Shown: one piece after another, positions 1 to 8,763 of the stretch
Layout: every line of letters starts with the position of its first letter
Position numbering within the stretch: the stretch's first letter is position 1
Source: Berkiella_A sp963976875
GTDB lineage: Bacteria; Pseudomonadota; Gammaproteobacteria; Berkiellales; Berkiellaceae
DNA length: 27,066 nucleotides
NCBI GenBank assembly: GCA_963976875.1
Contig: CAXBML010000036.1
Coordinates: forward strand, 1 to 27,066
Reading direction: 5' to 3'
The notes under the pieces: model-generated
Told to the model about the DNA's origin: nothing
Seen by the model: only the letters and a program-made list of their open reading frames with translations
Database searches by the model: none
Translations under genes and position numbers: made by a program

Positions 1-45
1 TCCACTTCGTGGAGGAACAGGTATTATCAAAATACTTGACTAATC

Positions 46-74
46 ACATAGCAGTTGATGAAAAACTATGCAAT
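46..74 (+). repeat. Dispersed palindrome, copy 1 (degenerate left arm)
   Basis: This is the first of five copies of an intergenic palindromic repeat; the others are at 8543, 10388, 12039 and 14153. The spacer GATGAAA (57-63) and right arm AACTATGCAAT (64-74) match the best copy, but the left arm is altered to CATAGCAGTT. It lies just downstream of the 109-aa immunity-like gene, whose stop is at 98, so it could also act as a weak 3' hairpin for the toxin operon. There is no U-tract typical of an intrinsic terminator. Confidence 0.7.
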
Positions 75-97
75 GAATAATATTTATGGCTGCAGGC

Positions 98-427
98 TCA
101 ATTATTTGAGTTGTTTTCCCCTAAGATATCTTCACAAAGCTCGAATAATTGGTTTCTAAGATTTTTTAGCTCCCTATTTTCTTCTACAAAAGGGGTAAAA
201 GGGTTTTTATGCAATACCAAATCGCTAAACGTTCCCATGCCTCCAAATATAGGCATCATATCTTTTGCTATTATTCCAAGATCGTGAGGTTGATTTAGCT
301 GCTCCAGTTTTTTTGAAAGAAAAATATAGTAGTATTCTTTTTTTCCCAGTGCATCATATTCTATCAGAAGCAATATCTTCTGAATTAGCTCTATCATATC
401 TTGGCTTTGCGTGCTTTTTGATTCCAT
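98..427 (-). CDS. Putative immunity protein for the giant toxin
   Basis: A 109-aa, mostly helical, acidic protein with no signal peptide and no family I recognise. It starts inside the end of the giant toxin gene, overlapping it by 34 bases. The ATG at 427 has a strong Shine-Dalgarno AAGAAGG (434-440) six bases upstream, which favours it over the internal ATG at 397. That second ATG overlaps the toxin stop as ATGA but has only a weak ribosome site. A small gene directly after, and overlapping, a huge modular gene with a toxin-like C-terminus is the standard layout of polymorphic toxin/immunity pairs. The inferred role is to bind and neutralise the C-terminal toxin domain in the producing cell. 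This rests on position and size, not on sequence recognition. Confidence 0.7.
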   Translation of the reverse strand: MESKSTQSQDMIELIQKILLLIEYDALGKKEYYYIFLSKKLEQLNQPHDLGIIAKDMMPIFGGMGTFSDLVLHKNPFTPFVEENRELKNLRNQLFELCEDILGENNSNN

Positions 428-3400
428 ATCATGCCTTCTTCTAATACTTGCGACTGAATGATTTCAGCTCCCTTTATCTCCCAGGATGCCTCAATATATA
501 CTTGCTGAGTTCCTCCAAGCATTACCCCGCCTTTAGGGGCAGTTTCTCCAATATGAACAACAGTTCCTTTTGGAATTTTAACACAATACGCTGCCTCTAA
601 AACAGAGCCACGACCTGTATCCCATATAGGCAGAACGGCACTATCAATTCTAGATTGAATCTCACTCATTGGTTTAAAGTTAGAATAAAACTCACCAAAT
701 CCTCTGGTAGCATTTCCTGCCCTCCAGAATGCTGTATCTTCTTTTAAAATATAACTACTATATTTTCCGGCCATGAATGATTTAGCAGGCTCAGCTGGAA
801 TAGTTAGTTTTTTTATAGGTGTAAAATAGGAACTGACATCGTCAAACCACTGCGCATTAATATTATGTTTATTCGACTTGGCAATCGCTGAATGATTTGG
901 CGTAAAACTGGTACTTTTTCTTTGCGCGAGCGTACTTGCTCTTAATGTCCGCCCCGTCTCCGGCGCCTTAGTAGCTACCAATTCTGCGTATTTATTTATC
1001 AAAGGCTCAGCAACGGTTTCATGTACTGGCATTACAGGGCGCTTGGTTAATGTTGGGCGCCTTAGCGCAGGTAACTTGCTAACTGCCTCTCCAGTTTTTG
1101 CAATTGCGTTTCCGCCTGCTTTCACAGCTTGAGTGCTAGCTTTAAATGCAGGGCCAGCCAACCCAATAGAGAAAATAAACCTCAATATCTCACGAGAACG
1201 CTCATAGCTATCCATTTTCTCGTAAGACGCTATAAATTCATTAGTCTTATCACGGAGAAATTTGGTGCTTTCTAACTTTTCATCTAAAGCTATTCTTGCA
1301 GCCTCTTCTCCTATGAAGGCTCCTAAAACTTTTGTTGCTTTTATTGACTTCATGGAGCAGCCAACTGCAATGCCTGGCCCAAGCAGAGCAAAATTGGAGC
1401 CTGCCAACTCTTCTGATTGTTGCATACAACTTTTAGCCAAATTGAAAATGGTATCAATAGCACCCACTAAATCCTTTGCGGCAAGTATCAAAGCTGGACC
1501 CACTGGTGCTTTAATACCTTCAACAGTCGCTATGGTTGATGAAGAAGTACCTTCTCTATTCTTGCGTTGCCAATCCAGTATCTCTGGGCTTTTATCGCCT
1601 CTTAAGTGACGGAAACCATATGAAATCTGCGTTAAAAGCTTGATATTCACTTCTGCTTGGTCTTTTGTCACAACTGGATTAGTGCCCTTTTCTGTATTTT
1701 CTTTATCTTTTTTGCCATCTGACTTTAGCTCATCTTCTGCCTTGCTGCTAAACATGGCTTCTCTTTGCTCTGCAAGAGCGGCTTGAACATAAGGGTTTTC
1801 ATAAGATAGGCCAGGCAAAATGCTTTCTGCTTCAGGCACAGTAACCTGGGGCTCCCTTTGGCTGACTACAGCTGGCTCTTCCAAAGCTGGGAAAATGTCT
1901 TGCGACTGGCCAGTGAGCTCTGCTTTTTTCGGTAATGATAGAGCCTGCCCCTGCTTTTGGTTTGTAGAGTCATAGATGGTAAATAATGGCTGATTGTTGA
2001 TAGTAAATTGTAAATTATAGCCACTGCCGGGTCCACCTGTGCTGAACTGTATTCCCCAATTACCTTTCTTGCCTCCGCCTGGCGGTGTACCATTGCCTGT
2101 ATAGTATGGGAATGGAACGTACCCAAAAATTTTTCCTAAAATTTCGTTTGCAGGCGCCATTATCAAATGTTCCCAAAAACTATATTTTCTATCTTTATGG
2201 GCATAAGCAACCCCTTGCTCTTGAAGTTTCTTTATACTAATACCCAGAATTTCTGAAGTGATATAATCCTCAACATTACGCTTACACTTATCTAACTTGT
2301 CTCCACTCTTATTATATTGTTCCATCTTGGAGTTGGTTATTTCTTTAAAGTGAACGTCTCTTTCAGCTTCTATGCTAGATTTATCCCCTATTTCTGGATA
2401 AAAAGGATACTTATATCGAATGATTTCACCGGCGAAATACTCTGCCATATCATTGCGATCGTTAGGTTGACCTCGCATATTGTCAAACACATAGTTAATA
2501 ATGCCCTGCATGGTGTTTGGAATATTAGTGGTGTCTAAGAAGTTGTCCTTATGCTTATCAAATAATACATTCACCCCCGCAACCCAAAGCTCAGCCTCTT
2601 TATTAGTTGCATCGGTATTGAAAAGCCTACTTTTACTTAATGCCTCTTGCTCTGCCTGTCTGAGCGTGTCCTTTTTTTCGCCCGAGAAGTTTTTGTCATA
2701 TTCCGCTTGTTTTGCTGTCAGCGCTTTTTCTTGCCAATCCTCGAAATAACTATATCCTTGCGTTTCCTTAAATAGCGCCTCTTGTCTTTCTTTAGACTCA
2801 ATGAGCGTTGCCTGCTTTGTCTCTAAGCTGGCTTGATATGACTCAGCCATGCTTCTCCAAAATGTACATTTAACCTGTGCCCTCCAGACTGAGCTTTCCA
2901 AGTTTTTTTCCTGTGCTCTATCTGTAAGGGCAGAAAGTGCAGTTGGGGTATACGCATCTAGATTTGAAATAGCGACTTCTAAATCTTTTTCTGCTGACTC
3001 TAAGCCTTCCTCATACCACTTTATATCCTGCTCTAAATTATAAATATCATAGCTTAAAATATTGCTACGAGAAGCCTGTATGGCATGTAGTCGCTCAGCT
3101 TTAAATGTGGAGTCGCCCATTTTCTCTAAAATGCTGCCTTCTAGGTGGTTAAAGGCCCATTCTTCCCACATTTGTCGCTTTTGATAATAGGATTTAACAT
3201 AACCTTGAGCTGTTTGAGCATATTGTGTCGCCGAGCTCAGTTGCTCATTGAAAGGTAAGTCATCTGGTTTAATTTCAGCTAAGTTTAAATTTTCTTGTAT
3301 ACTCGCGAAAGTACTCGCACTAAAGTAAGGCTTGATTACCTCAAGTGGCTTGGCTGCAATTTGGTCTAGCTGTGCGTTGGCATAATCAAGCCCATAGACA

Positions 3401-6400
3401 GCAGGCGATAACCATTGGGTGGCGCTCTCTCCAAAGCAAGCGGAGAGATTTCTATCTAGGCGCATAAAGTATCTATCATCAAAAACGGTTTCTTTGGCAT
3501 TACCAAGGCTATATCGATAGCAAATTTGGTCTGCGCAAAGCTGGGTTAAAGCTTCAATAGACTCAAACTTATCTAGCCCAGAATACTTGCAGCCGTAATA
3601 AACGCCAGTACTTGCAATAGTTGAGAGTGCATAATACTGGGGCATTAATGCAAAGCTCACCCCATGCCCTATGATTGAGCCTGCTGTTTTAATGTTGTCA
3701 GAAGTATAAGAGCCTGTGGTGTATTGAACTAAAGTTGGAAAATACCTATAGGCGGCTATTTTTCCCAGCTCACATCCAAACCGCAAAGGACCCTCTGCGG
3801 CTATCATGCCCACATGCGGTAATATTTGTAATAAAGGCGAACCATATTTCAATATTGGGTTATTATAGAGTACAGCATTATGCTTGGCCTTAAGATGGAA
3901 GCTATCAACAATTGATATTCGCCCTTCATTTAATGTAAATGCTGCCTTTTGCCCATATATTAAAGGCGTCTCAACCCAACCCGCATTACTTAATTTTTCA
4001 TCTAACTCTTTTTTGTATTTGCTTCTTTCAAGCCTAAAGCTAAATGATCTGTCGTACTCATCATAAGCATTTTCACCAATTTTGTTTAACCCTAAAAATG
4101 CCTTATCTTTTGTTGCACCATTTGACTGGCCATACTTAAAATATGCTTCTTGCAAAAATCTATAATTTTCACATGCTAGAGCATGATGCATAGGGTTTAA
4201 CTTACCTGGAAATACCAAACACCGCCCTTCTGAGCTTAAACAATGGTTTAAAAGCTCTGAATTTTTATCGGTTATCGCTAGACATGCATTTTGGGCAATT
4301 GGTTCTAAAATAATATTTATATTTTGGTGTATGATTTTGTTAGATGCGTCTCCAAGCTGCAATAATACGCCAATGCTTTCTTGGTATTTGGCGATAGTAT
4401 TGACCCACTTAGATAATCCTTTTTTGACTGCGATATCGACCAACTGCCCAGATTGTTTCCAGAGCTTTAGGCCTGATGTGATTTCATTGTACTGATTTTT
4501 GTTTTTTTCATGCAGGGCCATCATTAAAACATTATGCAAGGCCGTGCTATAGATTATGTTTTGGTCACTTGCATTATCTTTTATAGTATTAAAAGATTTT
4601 AGCAATATATTGTCTGGATATTGATACCTTCGAGGAAACGGAGCGCCTAGCTTTAACAAAGATGAAAGCAAAAATAAATCTTGATGTGATAACGCGGTTT
4701 CTAGCGCTTTAGTTTGATGCTTTATCTCTGGGCGCGGTAAAAAAGCATACAATACACCAGCATGACCAAAGTCACAGGCAACGTTATAAGCCGACTGAAC
4801 TAAGGCTTTATGCTCTTCTGGCTTAATCGTGCCGAGCATAAAAGATACCGTATCTCTTTGCCCTAAAAGAGCGGCCAGCTCTAAGGGAGAAATGTCACGC
4901 TTTGTGAATTTAGATTTGTGTTGAAGATGATTGTCATCTGCAAACCAAGGTGCTTTTATTGTACAGCTTGCCCCTAACTCCACCAAAGCTTTTACACTGC
5001 CGATTTGATTACTACATACTGCGATATGCAACGGCATCCAACTGCTCGTTTTTTCTTTGCTTGACCTGCTTAAACGAGGCGCTTTTCCAAGCAACGCCTT
5101 ATTCACGTCTATATTATGTTCTTCAATAAAGCTTACTAAAGTTTGGCTATCATTACCGGCTAACAAGGTCCTAAGTGTTGCTGGCTGCTTTGCGCTGCTC
5201 TCTGGACTAGAGACTGTTCTTTGTGTGGTCTTCGGCGCCCCTATCAGAGCGCTGATATTAGTGGGTCTTTCAATATGCAAAACGCCAGTTTGGCATGTTT
5301 TTCTTAAAGCTACTTGCAATTCCCTTACCCGACTTCTTAACCCCCGAGCAGCGCTGGCAGATTGCATAAAGGCGTGTTGTTTTGAGCCTAAATGTATCGC
5401 CGTTTCTTTAAAACCTTCCAATGCATGTCTTCTAACGGGGTTAAATCGTCGTTCAAGTGTTGATATTTCAATCGTGCCAAATGTAACGTCTTTTGGCTTA
5501 TGTGAATATATTTTATAAAAACAAGTTATTTTGGCTTCATCTTTTTGACTATGATAAACATTCAGTCCTAATTCGAACTTATGACAAAGTGCCACTATCT
5601 CGTTAATATTGAGTACAGATGGTATCAGGCTTGAGTCATTCAGCATTGACCGCAACACTGGGGTTATTATCATAAATTGTTCTTGGGGATGAGGGTATGA
5701 TTTTAACAACCAACTAATTTTCTCTGTAATTTGCTTATGGGACAGCGCCTCATCAAACGCATAATATCGTCTAAAATGCTCTAAGAAATCTCTAAACCCA
5801 AGTGTTGATTGAAAAGTGGCTTGTACCCCATCTTTATTTACAGCCGGTATGGTGGATTTATTGTTTACAGCCCTTGCTATTAGCCCAACGAAATCTTCTA
5901 AGCCACCATTTTGGGACCAGTCTTCGCTCGGTACCACAGTATATACAGATTGCTCATATGCTTTTTTATTCAAAATACTTTGGTGTAGCTCATCTCTGAA
6001 GGTGTTTTGCAAAACTTCTATTTGCTCAGGTCTTGCACCAGAGCTTGATAAGCTTTGTAACTGAGAGTGATAGTGCGCTAGTCGGGTGGGTAGTTTTTCA
6101 GATGTTTTATCAAAGCCCCACTCACTATCTTTTCTAGAAACAATCTCCCAATGTGTTCTGGTGATATTTGACAGCTCGATATTTGCGAGTGGCTTGAAAG
6201 GTAATTCAGATTCTGGCAATAGGTTTTGATAGCCATCCACCCCTAAATTAAATTGAAAACTATGACAAAGCATCTCAAGCTGTTCTTTAGACACAAATTC
6301 TTGCCTGTTAATATCACACTGATTCTCGACGTAACGCTCATAGGCTTTTTTGCAGTTTGCCTTAAGGAATTGCTCTTTGTTTAAAGCATCACCGGTCAAT

Positions 6401-6948
6401 AGAAATTGAGCAATAATGTCTAAATTGGGATAATACAGCTCATCAAACTCATCTCTTGTCTCTAGCTTTAATTCACTTAACCATTGATTGACATGCAAAG
6501 GGTTTTGTTTAAAACGGGATGGAACGTCAGTATCAAAGCGCCCCTTACACTTATCTAACAACACCACAAAAGAATCACGTATCATTGCTTCATGGTCGGT
6601 GCTGTTTAACAAAACGCTTTTAAGCGTTAACCTTAATATGGAACCTAACAATACTTGTGCGTCAAGTGGGTGCGAATGATTTTTCAACAACCATTGTATC
6701 TTCTCTTCAATATTATCTGTCTCATCTAGATAAAAATATTGCGCAAAGGCTTTTTTAAAATATTCATAACCTTTGGTTTTCTGAAAGGAATTCACATCAC
6801 TAGAGAGGGGTTGGAACTCATTAAAGGAAAAACCTGAGCCTTTAACGGCATCCACTTTTAATAACTTTAAAATAAACGGCGTAATAGAATGGAATGCACA
6901 ATTATTTAAATGTGTTGATATTGTGATGGTTTTTTTATTATGAGACAT
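394..6948 (-). CDS. Giant OTU-like/ankyrin protein with C-terminal polymorphic-toxin domain
   Basis: About 2184 aa, starting at the ATG at 6948 with GGA ten bases upstream; a TTG at 6963 is possible but less likely. Residues 14-24 (LNNCAFHSITP) resemble the catalytic-Cys motif of OTU deubiquitinases, and THWEIV near residue 265 could supply the His. A second, diverged copy of this region (about 345-515) has NGGL in place of NCAF and has lost the HW. Ankyrin-like repeats follow at about 620-780 (e.g. PLHIAVCSNQ, PLELAALLGQ). Then come a hydrophobic stretch, a charged helical or coiled region (about 1230-1450), a Gly-rich linker (about 1610-1640) and a second hydrophobic stretch (about 1815-1950). 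The last 135 residues form a compact domain with FWRAG, GEFYS, LPIWDTGRGS and GGTQQVYI, reminiscent of C-terminal domains of polymorphic toxins and possibly ADP-ribosyltransferase-like. The architecture suggests a secreted toxin or effector. The export route is unknown, since no signal peptide is visible. Confidence 0.75.
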   Translation of the reverse strand: MSHNKKTITISTHLNNCAFHSITPFILKLLKVDAVKGSGFSFNEFQPLSSDVNSFQKTKGYEYFKKAFAQYFYLDETDNIEEKIQWLLKNHSHPLDAQVLLGSILRLTLKSVLLNSTDHEAMIRDSFVVLLDKCKGRFDTDVPSRFKQNPLHVNQWLSELKLETRDEFDELYYPNLDIIAQFLLTGDALNKEQFLKANCKKAYERYVENQCDINRQEFVSKEQLEMLCHSFQFNLGVDGYQNLLPESELPFKPLANIELSNITRTHWEIVSRKDSEWGFDKTSEKLPTRLAHYHSQLQSLSSSGARPEQIEVLQNTFRDELHQSILNKKAYEQSVYTVVPSEDWSQNGGLEDFVGLIARAVNNKSTIPAVNKDGVQATFQSTLGFRDFLEHFRRYYAFDEALSHKQITEKISWLLKSYPHPQEQFMIITPVLRSMLNDSSLIPSVLNINEIVALCHKFELGLNVYHSQKDEAKITCFYKIYSHKPKDVTFGTIEISTLERRFNPVRRHALEGFKETAIHLGSKQHAFMQSASAARGLRSRVRELQVALRKTCQTGVLHIERPTNISALIGAPKTTQRTVSSPESSAKQPATLRTLLAGNDSQTLVSFIEEHNIDVNKALLGKAPRLSRSSKEKTSSWMPLHIAVCSNQIGSVKALVELGASCTIKAPWFADDNHLQHKSKFTKRDISPLELAALLGQRDTVSFMLGTIKPEEHKALVQSAYNVACDFGHAGVLYAFLPRPEIKHQTKALETALSHQDLFLLSSLLKLGAPFPRRYQYPDNILLKSFNTIKDNASDQNIIYSTALHNVLMMALHEKNKNQYNEITSGLKLWKQSGQLVDIAVKKGLSKWVNTIAKYQESIGVLLQLGDASNKIIHQNINIILEPIAQNACLAITDKNSELLNHCLSSEGRCLVFPGKLNPMHHALACENYRFLQEAYFKYGQSNGATKDKAFLGLNKIGENAYDEYDRSFSFRLERSKYKKELDEKLSNAGWVETPLIYGQKAAFTLNEGRISIVDSFHLKAKHNAVLYNNPILKYGSPLLQILPHVGMIAAEGPLRFGCELGKIAAYRYFPTLVQYTTGSYTSDNIKTAGSIIGHGVSFALMPQYYALSTIASTGVYYGCKYSGLDKFESIEALTQLCADQICYRYSLGNAKETVFDDRYFMRLDRNLSACFGESATQWLSPAVYGLDYANAQLDQIAAKPLEVIKPYFSASTFASIQENLNLAEIKPDDLPFNEQLSSATQYAQTAQGYVKSYYQKRQMWEEWAFNHLEGSILEKMGDSTFKAERLHAIQASRSNILSYDIYNLEQDIKWYEEGLESAEKDLEVAISNLDAYTPTALSALTDRAQEKNLESSVWRAQVKCTFWRSMAESYQASLETKQATLIESKERQEALFKETQGYSYFEDWQEKALTAKQAEYDKNFSGEKKDTLRQAEQEALSKSRLFNTDATNKEAELWVAGVNVLFDKHKDNFLDTTNIPNTMQGIINYVFDNMRGQPNDRNDMAEYFAGEIIRYKYPFYPEIGDKSSIEAERDVHFKEITNSKMEQYNKSGDKLDKCKRNVEDYITSEILGISIKKLQEQGVAYAHKDRKYSFWEHLIMAPANEILGKIFGYVPFPYYTGNGTPPGGGKKGNWGIQFSTGGPGSGYNLQFTINNQPLFTIYDSTNQKQGQALSLPKKAELTGQSQDIFPALEEPAVVSQREPQVTVPEAESILPGLSYENPYVQAALAEQREAMFSSKAEDELKSDGKKDKENTEKGTNPVVTKDQAEVNIKLLTQISYGFRHLRGDKSPEILDWQRKNREGTSSSTIATVEGIKAPVGPALILAAKDLVGAIDTIFNLAKSCMQQSEELAGSNFALLGPGIAVGCSMKSIKATKVLGAFIGEEAARIALDEKLESTKFLRDKTNEFIASYEKMDSYERSREILRFIFSIGLAGPAFKASTQAVKAGGNAIAKTGEAVSKLPALRRPTLTKRPVMPVHETVAEPLINKYAELVATKAPETGRTLRASTLAQRKSTSFTPNHSAIAKSNKHNINAQWFDDVSSYFTPIKKLTIPAEPAKSFMAGKYSSYILKEDTAFWRAGNATRGFGEFYSNFKPMSEIQSRIDSAVLPIWDTGRGSVLEAAYCVKIPKGTVVHIGETAPKGGVMLGGTQQVYIEASWEIKGAEIIQSQVLEEGMIWNQKARKAKI

Positions 6949-7329
6949 TGTTTTTAATTCCAAAGAGGGTCAAAAGAGCGGTGTCAAGAAAAGCTAGGTC
7001 ATGCAAAAAACAACCAAGCTGTCTTTAAATTACTGTAAAAACTAAATATTGATTTTAATAAGTATTGGGGTTAGTTCTTGTTATGTTGACTGAAAGAACC
7101 AAGGCATTGGTTAACTAGCATAATATACTCCAAAATTATTAGCGGCCTTTTAAAGCCCAAGGGCTCTAGTCATGAGGGGCGATTATAATTTTACTTTTAA
7201 GGTATTACAACGACTAAATATAAATTTAAATATAGTGCTAATGCACCTAAAGTCAGAACACCTTAACTTATTTGACACCACCCCCTGACCCAGATATATT
7301 GGCTCAATTTTCTACAATGGTATATTTAA
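6949..7329. promoter_or_regulatory. Divergent intergenic region, giant toxin / dnaJ-like gene
   Basis: A 381-bp gene-free stretch between two divergent genes. It holds a strong plus-strand promoter (listed separately). It also holds a perfect 6-bp inverted repeat AACCAA-ggca-TTGGTT at about 7098-7113 that could be an operator, and a short AGCCC-aa-GGGCT dyad near 7155-7166. No convincing -35/-10 pair was found for the minus-strand toxin gene; a TTGACA on that strand near 6983-6988 lacks a good -10. Confidence 0.5.
7272..7300 (+). promoter_or_regulatory. Sigma-70 promoter of the dnaJ-like gene
   Basis: TTGACA at 7272-7277 is a perfect -35 box. TATATT at 7295-7300 is a good -10 box, and the spacer is exactly 17 nt. 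Transcription would start near 7307, leaving about 23 nt of leader before the ATG at 7330. The leader has no clear Shine-Dalgarno sequence, so translation may be weak. Confidence 0.75.
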
Positions 7330-8460
7330 ATGTACGAACATGATGCCCTTTTAGCCTTAGGCTTTAAAAGTGATGAAAAGCCCACAAAGCAGGCAATAAC
7401 AAAAGCTTATAGGGCAGCGGCGTTAAAATACCATCCCGATAAGTTATCCTTCCCCGATAGCGCTACAGAGACAGATAAAGAAGTCATAAAAGCAGAGCAA
7501 AAGGAGTGCTTTGAAGAAATTTCGATGGCGTACGACTATTTTTTGCACCCAGAAAAGCCTGAGCACAGAAAAGGCGGCGCTGGGCGTGATTTAAGCGGAA
7601 TGACACATCATGAGTTTATGTCTAGGCAATTCGGATATATCTATACATGCCAATTTGGCCAGATTTATGGCGATAAATCACAAAAATATAATATTGGGTT
7701 TGATTGCTATCAACAAACAAAAGATTTACAGCCTGACCCGGAATCACTTAATACTGATTATTTTTATTTTGACACAAATCAAGAACTAATTTCATTCTGC
7801 ACATTCTTGGAGAGCAAATATTCTCATAGGATTGATTTGACTTCCACCAAAATCCCTCATGGAGCTGATAAACTACTTGTAGATGCTATAGAAAAAAATC
7901 GTCATATTATGGAGGTTAAAATTTTTGAAAATTTTTTATCGCCTGAGCAGCACCAAAGACTCAAAGATATAATGCATGAGAAAAATTACCCCAACAGACT
8001 AAAGGCAAGCCGTAAAAAAGTTTTAGATAGCACCGTTAGAAATGCTTCCTGGCTGGGCGCTCTCATTGGCCCTTTATTTACATTTAGCTCTTTGGGAGTG
8101 TTTTGCGCAGCGATCGCACACAGTTTATTCGGGCTAAGCTCTATTACCTATGGATTCGTTTGCGCAGCCTCAATGTTGTCAGCCGGTGGATATTATCTAG
8201 GCTCTATTGTAGGGAAGCTCCGATACAAGCATCTAGATCGTGCTGTTGACGAATGCTATATTAATGAAGACACGACCAACGCAACTACCCTACCTGAGAT
8301 AGAAGCACTCAAGGCTGGTGTAATGGCAGAAAAGTGGACTGGATATTTTTCAAGTTTTACTAATGGTGTTGCTTATAAACATCCTATATACTTTGCAGCT
8401 GGAATGAAGGTAGCGCTTGATGAAGATGAAAAAGCACTCCCAAAATTAAAAGTGCTATAA
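7330..8460 (+). CDS. J-domain (DnaJ-like) membrane protein, candidate effector
   Basis: 376 aa. Residues about 4-75 form a J domain with the HPD tripeptide at 35-37 inside YHPDK, the motif that stimulates Hsp70 ATPase activity. There is no Gly/Phe linker, zinc-binding region or CTD, so this is not the housekeeping DnaJ but a class C J-protein. A middle region of about 160 residues is unrecognised. Residues about 240-295 form two hydrophobic helices (SWLGALIGPLF and SSITYGFVCAASML), predicting a hairpin membrane anchor. The C-terminus is acidic and ends in a hydrophobic residue (LDEDEKALPKLKVL), which resembles the E-block type of signal on Dot/Icm type IV effectors. That last point is an inference. 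It is divergent from the giant toxin and may be co-acquired with it. Confidence 0.85.
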   Translation: MYEHDALLALGFKSDEKPTKQAITKAYRAAALKYHPDKLSFPDSATETDKEVIKAEQKECFEEISMAYDYFLHPEKPEHRKGGAGRDLSGMTHHEFMSRQFGYIYTCQFGQIYGDKSQKYNIGFDCYQQTKDLQPDPESLNTDYFYFDTNQELISFCTFLESKYSHRIDLTSTKIPHGADKLLVDAIEKNRHIMEVKIFENFLSPEQHQRLKDIMHEKNYPNRLKASRKKVLDSTVRNASWLGALIGPLFTFSSLGVFCAAIAHSLFGLSSITYGFVCAASMLSAGGYYLGSIVGKLRYKHLDRAVDECYINEDTTNATTLPEIEALKAGVMAEKWTGYFSSFTNGVAYKHPIYFAAGMKVALDEDEKALPKLKVL

Positions 8461-8591
8461 TCATAATATATTTTTTACATTTAAACTCTAAGTTTAAATA
8501 CAGCAATGTGAAATTTAGCCTGGCAATTCACTATGTTACAGCGTTGCATAGTTGATGAAAAACTATGCAACTCTCATCATTATAAATTATG
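8461..8591. other. Convergent intergenic region after the dnaJ-like gene
   Basis: Contains a perfect 9-bp stem hairpin, ATTTAAACT (8479-8487) and AGTTTAAAT (8491-8499) with a 3-nt loop. It also contains palindrome copy 2. The AT-only hairpin is a weak terminator candidate for the dnaJ-like gene; its T-run lies upstream rather than downstream, so the assignment is uncertain. Confidence 0.45.
8543..8571 (+). repeat. Dispersed palindrome, copy 2 (perfect)
   Basis: The best copy of the dispersed repeat. Left arm GTTGCATAGTT (8543-8553) and right arm AACTATGCAAC (8561-8571) are perfectly inverted around the 7-nt spacer GATGAAA. It lies between the convergent dnaJ-like gene and the minus-strand unknown gene. 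The left flank (AGC) resembles the AAC that precedes copies 3 and 5, while the right flank is not conserved. Confidence 0.9.
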
Positions 8592-8717
8592 TTAAAAAGC
8601 TAAGCATTCTGAGATTTCAGCCATGATAGAAACGATGGGACATGAAAACATAAGCGGCGCCCCACTTTCTTTATAGCTGACGCCAAGCCCACTTCCTTTC
8701 TGCGAACTACAAGCCAT
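8592..8717 (-). CDS. Possible 41-aa small protein with very strong RBS
   Basis: A short ORF beginning MACSSQKGSGLGVSYKESG. Seven bases upstream of its ATG is AGGAGGAGGG (8725-8734), one of the strongest Shine-Dalgarno sequences in the window. A second ATG at 8722 in another frame could use the same site and would encode a basic 40-aa peptide (MRWLVVRRKE...), so the frame is not certain. It follows the unknown 513-aa-frame gene by 46 bp on the same strand and may be co-transcribed with it. I recognise no family. The region could instead be a remnant of a larger gene. Confidence 0.35.
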   Translation of the reverse strand: MACSSQKGSGLGVSYKESGAPLMFSCPIVSIMAEISECLAF

Positions 8718-8763
8718 CTCATTTCCCTCCTCCTGAGGAACATTAAATTAATCTTTAGCTAGT

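Noticed and set aside
1..13. Hairpin TCCAC-ttc-GTGGA at the left edge
   Set aside because: A 5-bp stem at the window border with no context; too little to assign a function.
109..116. Arg in the ParA Walker A motif (KGGVRKTT, protein residues 109-116) as a sign of an inactive ATPase
   Set aside because: This position varies in HTH-bearing ParA proteins (for example SopA and P1 ParA), and both signature Lys residues are present.
5057..5518. 153-aa plus-strand ORF inside the giant toxin gene
   Set aside because: It is antisense to a clearly coding frame with ankyrin-like and OTU-like sequence, has no recognisable domain, and lacks a good ribosome site.
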